Source: JBGZEX01 sp041846495 (GTDB taxonomy: Bacteria; Bacteroidota; Bacteroidia; Bacteroidales; Marinifilaceae). From it: a stretch of DNA of 28,194 nucleotides. The stretch is taken from positions 1 to 28,194 of the forward strand of contig JBGZEX010000067.1 of assembly GCA_041846495.1 (NCBI GenBank), given 5' to 3'. How positions within the stretch are numbered: the stretch's first letter is position 1; each line of letters opens with the position of its first letter. A program made the translations under genes and the position numbers. This document shows, in pieces, positions 23,319 through 28,194 of the stretch. The notes beneath the pieces were generated by a model. It was not told where the DNA came from. It made no database searches and saw nothing but the letters and a program-made list of their open reading frames with translations.

Positions 23319-24599
23319 ATGAGAAAAAAACATTTGCTTTTTTGGGTATTTCTTTTGGGGAGTGCCGCTCTTGCGGCTCAAGCTCCGGAGTTTGCGAAGT
23401 ATTTTCAGGATAAAACCCTGCGTTTGAGTTATTACCATTGCGGGAATTCCGAAACCGAGGGGTATTATTTCGGAGAACTTCTCGAGGAACCTTATTGGGG
23501 AGGCTCGAAGGTCAATCTTATAGACACGAATTTCTACGGTATTTACTATCTCAACCTTTACGACGAGGCTTCCGGCAAGCTCATATATTCCAGGGGGTAC
23601 AATACGCTTTTCGGAGAATGGCAGACGATGCAGAAAACGCCTGCCGACAACAAAGCGAGCCAGGAGAATGTCGTCATGCCTTTCCCTAAAAACAAGGCCA
23701 GAATAGAGATTTGCAAGCGAAACGACAGGGGCGTTTTCGAGAAGAAATTCGAATACGGGGTGGATCCTTCGAGCATACGTATTTATCCGAACAAACGTCA
23801 TCGCTATCCGGTGAAAGACGTAGCGGTCAACGGAGATCCGGCTCATAAGGTGGATATCGTGCTTATACCCGACGGATATACGGCAGAGGAAATGGATAAG
23901 TTTTTTGAGGATTGTAAGGCTTTTGTACGGGGATTTTTCAGTTTCTCTCCGTTTAAGGAATCGGCTTCCCGGTTCAACGTACGGGCGGTGATGGCCCCTT
24001 CTCCGGAAAGCGGAGTCGGTAATCCGGTGGCCCGAGAATATCCGAATACCCTTTTGCGTTCGGCTTTTTATACCTTCGATTCGGAGCGCTATATAATGAC
24101 TGAAGAGGATAATACATTGCGGGATATAGCTTCCAATGCTCCTTACGATTTCATATATGTAATAGCGAATTCCGCCCAATACGGAGGCGGCGGCATTTAC
24201 AATCATTACGGGCTCAGCGTATCCGGCAACATGGCTTCGGCAGCCGTGTACGTGCATGAATTCGGGCATTTGTTCGCAGGACTTGGAGACGAATATGTGG
24301 AAATCGGAAACGAAACGGTGGATTTCCGTCCGGATGTGGAGCCTTATGAAGCCAATCTTACGACTCTTGCCGATTTTTCCCGGAAATGGAAAGATATGGT
24401 GGAAGCCTCTACCCCCATACCTACGGATCCGGATCCGGAAAAACCATGGAGAATAGGTGCTTACGAAGGCGGCGGTTATAAGGCGAAAGGCGTGTATCGT
24501 CCTACTCCCGACTGTATGATGCGCACCCTCAAGGGCGGACGTTTTTGTCCCGTATGTACGCGGGCCCTTCTCCGCCAAATCGATTTCTATGCCAAGTAG
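23319..24599 (+). CDS. Secreted M64-family metallopeptidase
   Basis: The M64 family was named for an IgA-cleaving peptidase and is common in gut Bacteroidota; most members have no known substrate. The 426-residue protein has a signal peptide (MRKKHLLFWVFLLGSAALAA), a beta-rich N-terminal domain (about 25-170) and the peptidase domain from about 185 (VDIVLIPDGYTAEEMDKFF). The zinc site is H313-E314-F-G-H317 with D324 (HEFGHLFAGLGDEY). C-terminal cysteines occur in DCMMR and FCPVC. It has no lipobox, so it should be periplasmic or exported. It starts 11 bases after murF-alr and is probably co-transcribed with it. Confidence 0.88.
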   Translation: MRKKHLLFWVFLLGSAALAAQAPEFAKYFQDKTLRLSYYHCGNSETEGYYFGELLEEPYWGGSKVNLIDTNFYGIYYLNLYDEASGKLIYSRGYNTLFGEWQTMQKTPADNKASQENVVMPFPKNKARIEICKRNDRGVFEKKFEYGVDPSSIRIYPNKRHRYPVKDVAVNGDPAHKVDIVLIPDGYTAEEMDKFFEDCKAFVRGFFSFSPFKESASRFNVRAVMAPSPESGVGNPVAREYPNTLLRSAFYTFDSERYIMTEEDNTLRDIASNAPYDFIYVIANSAQYGGGGIYNHYGLSVSGNMASAAVYVHEFGHLFAGLGDEYVEIGNETVDFRPDVEPYEANLTTLADFSRKWKDMVEASTPIPTDPDPEKPWRIGAYEGGGYKAKGVYRPTPDCMMRTLKGGRFCPVCTRALLRQIDFYAK

Positions 24600-24644
24600 A
24601 AAACATCCGGCAACTTCTTTTCGGTTCAAAAAAGTCGTATGAAG

Positions 24645-24721
24645 AAATACCCCCGTCGTGAATTGCCGGCCCGTAAATTCGGTGTCCTCCTTTTGGAATC
24701 CCTTCACGACGGGGGTATTTT
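24645..24721. terminator. Long perfect inverted repeat between convergent genes, probable bidirectional terminator
   Basis: AAATACCCCCGTCGTGAA (24645-24662) is perfectly mirrored at 24703-24720, an 18-pair stem with a 40-base loop, flanked by A-run and T-run. It lies between the convergent M64 peptidase and dehydrogenase genes, so a terminator for both is likely. The large loop is unusual, and CCGGCAA (24607-24613) can pair with TTGCCGG (24663-24669) in the loop as an alternative. Confidence 0.7.
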
Positions 24722-24749
24722 GTATGCTTTTCCCGGATGATATATCGTG

Positions 24750-25688
24750 TCAGCATACCTTGTTGACGGGATGTCCGTCGAGGAATGCCTTTATATTGTC
24801 CCGCATAAGCTCTAAACGGGCTCTGAAAGATTCTTCGGTAGCATATCCCATATGGGGCAACATCAAGAGATTCGGCGCTTTCAACAAAGGATGCGAGGAT
24901 GCCAACGGCGGCTCGCTTTCGTATACGTCCGTTGCGGCAGCCCGTATTTTCCCGCTTTCCAGGCCTTTTGCCAGAGCCTCGGAGGACAGCAGGCCTCCCC
25001 GGGCCGTATTGATGAGGACGACTCCGTCTTTCATGAGGGAGACGGCTTTTTCGTCTATGAATCCGGCCGTATCCTCGTTGAGCGGGAGGTGGAGACTGAT
25101 GATATCCGATTGCGAAAGCAGTTCCTCTTTGCTTACCTGAGGAAGGATGTTTTTGGGCGAACGATTGTAACCGATGACTTTACACCCGAAGGCGGAGGCT
25201 ATTTCTCCTACCCTCGAGCCGATACGCCCCAAGCCGGCTATTCCCACCACTTTCCCTTTCAGCTCCGTTCCAATCAGACTGCCTCGGGCCTTGCCGTTTC
25301 GGACAAGGCGTTCGCCTCGGGAAAAATCCCGTACGAGGGATATCATCATGCCGAAAGCGAGTTCGGCTACGGCTTCGGTGGAGTATCCGGCGGCATTACA
25401 TACGGTGATGCCCCGTTCGGTGCAACTGCGGATATCTATATGGTCGAAGCCCGTAAAAGCGACGGATATCATTTTCAGGGATGCGGAGGATTCTAAAAAA
25501 CGCTTCCTCAAGGGAATGTTGCTGACGACGACAATATCGGCATCGGAAGCTCTTCGGATCAATGTGTCTTCGTCTTCCGTTCTTTCCGGATATACCATAA
25601 GTTCGTGTCCCGATGCGGTTATATCCGCAAATCTTTCCCTTATCGTTTCGGGCGAAATGCCGATGGGCTCTAAAAATACGATTTTCAT
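24750..25688 (-). CDS. D-isomer-specific 2-hydroxyacid dehydrogenase
   Basis: The enzyme should interconvert a D-2-hydroxyacid and its 2-oxoacid with NAD(P)H in the cytoplasm. The 312-residue protein has the split catalytic domain and the central nucleotide fold with G152-x-G154-x-x-G157 (GIAGLGRIGSRVG). Catalytic residues are R230 (NTARGG), E259 (VYESEPP) and H279 (LPHMGYAT), with spacing typical of the family. Substrate (lactate, glycerate, phosphoglycerate or other) cannot be read from the sequence; at 312 residues it lacks the ACT domain of long phosphoglycerate dehydrogenases. It follows the porin gene by 39 bases on the same strand and may be co-transcribed. Confidence 0.9.
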   Translation of the reverse strand: MKIVFLEPIGISPETIRERFADITASGHELMVYPERTEDEDTLIRRASDADIVVVSNIPLRKRFLESSASLKMISVAFTGFDHIDIRSCTERGITVCNAAGYSTEAVAELAFGMMISLVRDFSRGERLVRNGKARGSLIGTELKGKVVGIAGLGRIGSRVGEIASAFGCKVIGYNRSPKNILPQVSKEELLSQSDIISLHLPLNEDTAGFIDEKAVSLMKDGVVLINTARGGLLSSEALAKGLESGKIRAAATDVYESEPPLASSHPLLKAPNLLMLPHMGYATEESFRARLELMRDNIKAFLDGHPVNKVC

Positions 25689-25727
25689 AGCGGTTAAAAA
25701 ACTTTGTTTGAAAAACCGGTTGCGATA

Positions 25728-26885
25728 TTAAAACATAACGGCCAATCTTCCCTGAAGGGAATTGAAACGCTGTCTCCCGATGGAAGAGTTCTTGTCTAAA
25801 CCCACATTGGTGTAGTGGAGTTTGAGGGCCATGTTTTTTTTGATGTAATAGTTCACTCCTATCGTCGTGTCGTCCTGTTTCCCGCCCATGATATTCGAAG
25901 CGGTGTGGTTTAGATTTACCCACGAATATCTTATTACCAATTCGAGAGAACCCGCCGCAGGCAGTTTCATCCTTGCCCATTCCGGAGCATATTCGTAGGC
26001 CTTGCTCGAAAGGAGATAGCCGCCCTGTACGTAAAATCCCCGGGCTTTATACGTTTCGTTGGTTTCGGAATCCTCTCGTTTTACGCGAGTCCGGAAATAT
26101 TCCGACTGTATGTGGAAGCGTCCCAATGCTCCGATGAGCTCTACGGCTTCTTTGTTCTGGTATTTGGCATCATTTATGTCGGCCCGGATAAATTTGCGGG
26201 GTTCTATTACCGATTCCGCATTTGCCGAATAAGTGATAAGGCGGGGACGGTCCCGGTTCGCATTGTCCAAACCCGTCAAATCGGCCTTACGGAAAGATAC
26301 GGCACTCCCTATGTGCAGGATTTTCCCGGCTTCCCGTACGGGATTAATGACGAGACGCAAAGTGCCGGCATAGCCTTCGGCTCCGGCTTTTTTCGCTTTA
26401 TGCGCATTGGCGTCTCCGAAAACTCCTGCGGCATACCAGGTTAAATCGCCCCAACCGATATATTCTATTCCCAAGGACCTTCCCGGAGCAAAAGCCTGAG
26501 AGGCTGCGTTCGGTGTCAGGAATTTTACGGCATAGGAAGTTTCCATGTGATCGATGCCGAAAGGTTCGGCAAAATGTCCGATTCGCATATAAGAAGATTT
26601 GTCGATATTGTATTGGAGGAAAATATCTTTAAAAGAAATGGAGGATTTGGCGTAACCTATGTCTATTTTCCCGTACCATTTTCCCATACTTCCTTTGATA
26701 CCGATTCGCAAATCGCTTATGCTTATGCCCCGGCTGAGACGGGCGGTATCTTTGAAAAATACGCCTCCGTCGAAGTAGATTCTGCCGTTTACGCCCAATT
26801 TGAATTTATCGTCTTCGGGCTTGTTTTGTCCTATCACCCATATCGCTTGAAGGGTGAGTAATACGAAAGTAAATGTTTTTTTCAT
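25728..26885 (-). CDS. Outer-membrane porin, phosphate-selective OprO/OprP-like family
   Basis: The 385-residue product has a signal peptide (cleavage near residue 19-20, VIG-QNK) and alternating beta-strand segments ending in the terminal phenylalanine (RLAVMF) expected for a BAM substrate. The N-terminal strand pattern (FKLGVNGRIYFDGGVFF, LRIGIKGSMGKWYGKIDIGY, SISFKDIFLQY, RIGHFAEPFGIDH) is that of the OprO/OprP-like porin family in Bacteroidota. Phosphate specificity should not be assumed. Transcribed ahead of the dehydrogenase gene. Confidence 0.82.
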   Translation of the reverse strand: MKKTFTFVLLTLQAIWVIGQNKPEDDKFKLGVNGRIYFDGGVFFKDTARLSRGISISDLRIGIKGSMGKWYGKIDIGYAKSSISFKDIFLQYNIDKSSYMRIGHFAEPFGIDHMETSYAVKFLTPNAASQAFAPGRSLGIEYIGWGDLTWYAAGVFGDANAHKAKKAGAEGYAGTLRLVINPVREAGKILHIGSAVSFRKADLTGLDNANRDRPRLITYSANAESVIEPRKFIRADINDAKYQNKEAVELIGALGRFHIQSEYFRTRVKREDSETNETYKARGFYVQGGYLLSSKAYEYAPEWARMKLPAAGSLELVIRYSWVNLNHTASNIMGGKQDDTTIGVNYYIKKNMALKLHYTNVGLDKNSSIGRQRFNSLQGRLAVMF

Positions 26886-26917
26886 TTGAATGATTTTTGG
26901 TTTCTCAATTCGGCAAA

Positions 26918-26945
26918 ATACCGGAGGCTTGATATTTTCCGGTAT
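26918..26945. repeat. Hairpin in the porin leader
   Basis: ATACCGGA (26918-26925) and TCCGGTAT (26938-26945) form an eight-pair perfect stem with a 12-base loop. On the porin strand it is followed by TTTT, so it may act as a weak terminator or a regulatory leader hairpin 32 bases before the porin ATG. Confidence 0.45.
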
Positions 26946-26960
26946 CCCTTGCTCGGTTTA

Positions 26961-26968
26961 CAAAAATA
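26961..26968 (-). promoter_or_regulatory. Possible -7 box of the porin promoter
   Basis: On the minus strand TATTTTTG matches TAnnTTTG about 75 bases before the porin start; no good -33 element is seen at the standard spacing. Transcription from here would include the 26918-26945 hairpin in the leader. Confidence 0.35.
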
Positions 26969-27133
26969 CATACAAAAACATAGAGAAAAATGGGTATAAA
27001 AACTGAAAATCGGGTTCGTATCGATATTTTTTCGCATATCTCCTTCTGATGAAAACCTTTTCCTCAATTGTATGTAGGGAATAAAACCGGTAAATATTTT
27101 CGATTTTTAAGACGGGAGTTTTTTATAAAGCAG

Positions 27134-27141
27134 TAAATTTG
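27134..27141 (+). promoter_or_regulatory. Possible -7 box of the mfd promoter
   Basis: TAAATTTG matches TAnnTTTG ten bases before the GTG start of mfd; no TTTG is seen at the usual -33 distance. The mRNA would have a very short leader. Confidence 0.4.
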
Positions 27142-27151
27142 TCCTAAAAAA

Positions 27152-28194
27152 GTGGATTTTAATCGTATACTTGCGACTTATATCGACTCCGGAATAGTCG
27201 GAGAGGTTGCCGGGCGGATAAGAGAAGGGGCGAAGTTTCGCCTTGTTCGCTCGGGAGGTTCCGTTTTGCCCTTATGGGTGGCGGCTTTGCGGGCGAAGAC
27301 CGGGAGAATGCAGGTCGTCGTTTTGGACGACCGGGAGGAGGCCGCTTATTTTTACAGCGATTTGGTGGCTTTTACGGGAGGGAAGGAAATAGGTTTTTTA
27401 CCCTCTTCTTACAGGAAAGGGAGTAGAGATAACGATTCGGTGCTTGCCCGGACGGAGGTGCTTTCGCATATCCGTTCCGGAGATTTATCCGTTTTGATCA
27501 CCTATCCCGAGGCTTTTTTCGAGAGAGTTCCGGAGGTTCGGGTGATGAACGAAATGTCGATGACCCTGAAAAGGGGGGACGTTTTATCCGTTTCTTTTTT
27601 AGAGGAAGTGTTGACGACTTACGGATTCAAGAGAGGGGATTTCGTTTATGCTCCCGGGGAATACGCCGTAAGGGGGAGCATCGTGGATATTTATTCCTAT
27701 GCCGGAGAGCGCCCCATGAGGGTGGATTTTTTCGGAGATGAAATAGAAAGCATACGTTTTTTCGATATAGAGACCCAGTTGTCCGATTCGCTTGCGGACT
27801 CGGTTTGCATATTCCCCGATTTGAATGCAGTGGCCTCTTCCGACGAATATACGGATTTGTTCCGTTGGTTCGAAACCTCTCCCCTGTGGTGGCTCCGGGA
27901 CGGGAGATCGATTTATGAAAAGATGAAGTCTCTTTTCGAAACTCGTTCCTCGGTATTTTCGGATCCGGAATCGGTGCGGGCTTATGTGGAGTCCTCCCCG
28001 GTTGTGGAGTGGGGAGCCGACCGGCTTTTCGAGGGGGAGAATTTGGACCTGATGACGGAAAGCCAGCCGCCTTTCAATAAGAGGTTCGATATGTTGGCGG
28101 ATTATCTCGGGAAAAAGCGGGAGGAGGGATATGCCGTATATATATGTGCTCTGAGCGAGAAACAATTCCGGCGATTGGAAGACATATTCGAGGA
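27152..28194 (+). CDS. mfd: Transcription-repair coupling factor Mfd, N-terminal part (runs off window)
   Basis: Mfd removes RNA polymerase stalled at DNA damage and recruits UvrA. Only about 347 codons of a protein that is normally near 1100-1150 residues are present. The frame starts at GTG 27152 (VDFNRILATYID), with an in-frame stop (TAA, 27134-27136) and no better start between. Recognisable UvrB-homology features are VLDDREEAAYFYSDL, GFLPSSYRKG, LITYPEAFFERV, the segment TTYGFKRGDFVYAPGEYAVR followed by GSIVDIYSYAGERPMRVDFF, and GDEIESIRFFD. This is the damage-recognition and UvrA-binding end; the polymerase-interaction and translocase domains lie beyond the window. Confidence 0.93.
   Translation, partial: MDFNRILATYIDSGIVGEVAGRIREGAKFRLVRSGGSVLPLWVAALRAKTGRMQVVVLDDREEAAYFYSDLVAFTGGKEIGFLPSSYRKGSRDNDSVLARTEVLSHIRSGDLSVLITYPEAFFERVPEVRVMNEMSMTLKRGDVLSVSFLEEVLTTYGFKRGDFVYAPGEYAVRGSIVDIYSYAGERPMRVDFFGDEIESIRFFDIETQLSDSLADSVCIFPDLNAVASSDEYTDLFRWFETSPLWWLRDGRSIYEKMKSLFETRSSVFSDPESVRAYVESSPVVEWGADRLFEGENLDLMTESQPPFNKRFDMLADYLGKKREEGYAVYICALSEKQFRRLEDIFE

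Noticed and set aside
23274..24707. 477-codon open frame on the minus strand opposite the M64 peptidase
   Set aside because: Its translation resembles no protein family, while the plus strand has a signal peptide and a complete zinc site; it is a mirror of the coding strand.
24645..24720. Integron attC-like site or small mobile element
   Set aside because: Lacks the conserved core sites of attC; no target-site duplication or transposase; position between convergent genes fits a terminator better.

Overview
The window is chromosomal DNA from a member of the Bacteroidota, most likely Bacteroidales and possibly Rikenellaceae/Alistipes-like (family-level placement is inference). The evidence is lineage-typical proteins: S16 with a long charged tail, the Bacteroidota-type RNA polymerase omega, the bamD-rpoZ-coaBC gene order, a MurF-Alr fusion and an HmuY-HmuR-HmuS haem locus. 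Promoters also match the Bacteroidota pattern: several genes are preceded by a TAnnTTTG -7 box with TTG or TTTG exactly 19 bases upstream, and Shine-Dalgarno sequences are absent. No IS element, prophage, CRISPR, tRNA or rRNA was seen.

Layout, left to right. (1) 1-972: end of rpsP (ribosomal protein S16) and rimM. (2) 1184-3706: nrdJ, adenosylcobalamin-dependent ribonucleotide reductase, then a terminator. (3) 3945-4871: ribF, with a clear promoter. (4) 4872-5354: a 483-base gap that probably carries the promoter and a long leader for the next operon. (5) 5355-12420: hmuY, hmuR and a CobN-like hmuS, a haem-uptake operon, closed by a strong bidirectional terminator. (6) 12476-13729 (minus): an alpha-oxoamine synthase (serine palmitoyltransferase or cysteate acyltransferase type). 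(7) 13951-16405: bamD, rpoZ and coaBC. (8) 16406-17952: a putative attenuator-controlled pyrBI operon. (9) 18012-19326 (minus): prmC then recX. (10) 19396-24599: cardiolipin synthase, murF-alr fusion and a secreted M64 metallopeptidase, closely spaced. (11) 24750-26885 (minus): a porin followed by a D-2-hydroxyacid dehydrogenase. (12) 27152-28194: the start of mfd.

The most interesting signal is upstream of pyrB. A promoter embedded in the last codons of coaBC is followed by a 46-codon open frame (16430-16570), a small hairpin, a U-rich stretch and a strong intrinsic terminator lying inside that open frame. The frame closes six bases before the pyrB start codon. This is the arrangement of the Escherichia coli pyrBI attenuator with its 44-residue leader peptide, here in a distant phylum. 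Other points worth checking are a Cys/His-rich insert in HmuS, which seems anchored in the membrane at both ends, the absence of histidine between the two haem-receptor boxes of HmuR, and two active-site substitutions in CoaBC.

Most of the window is core housekeeping; the haem operon and the envelope cluster (cls, murF-alr, M64 peptidase) are the more specialised parts.
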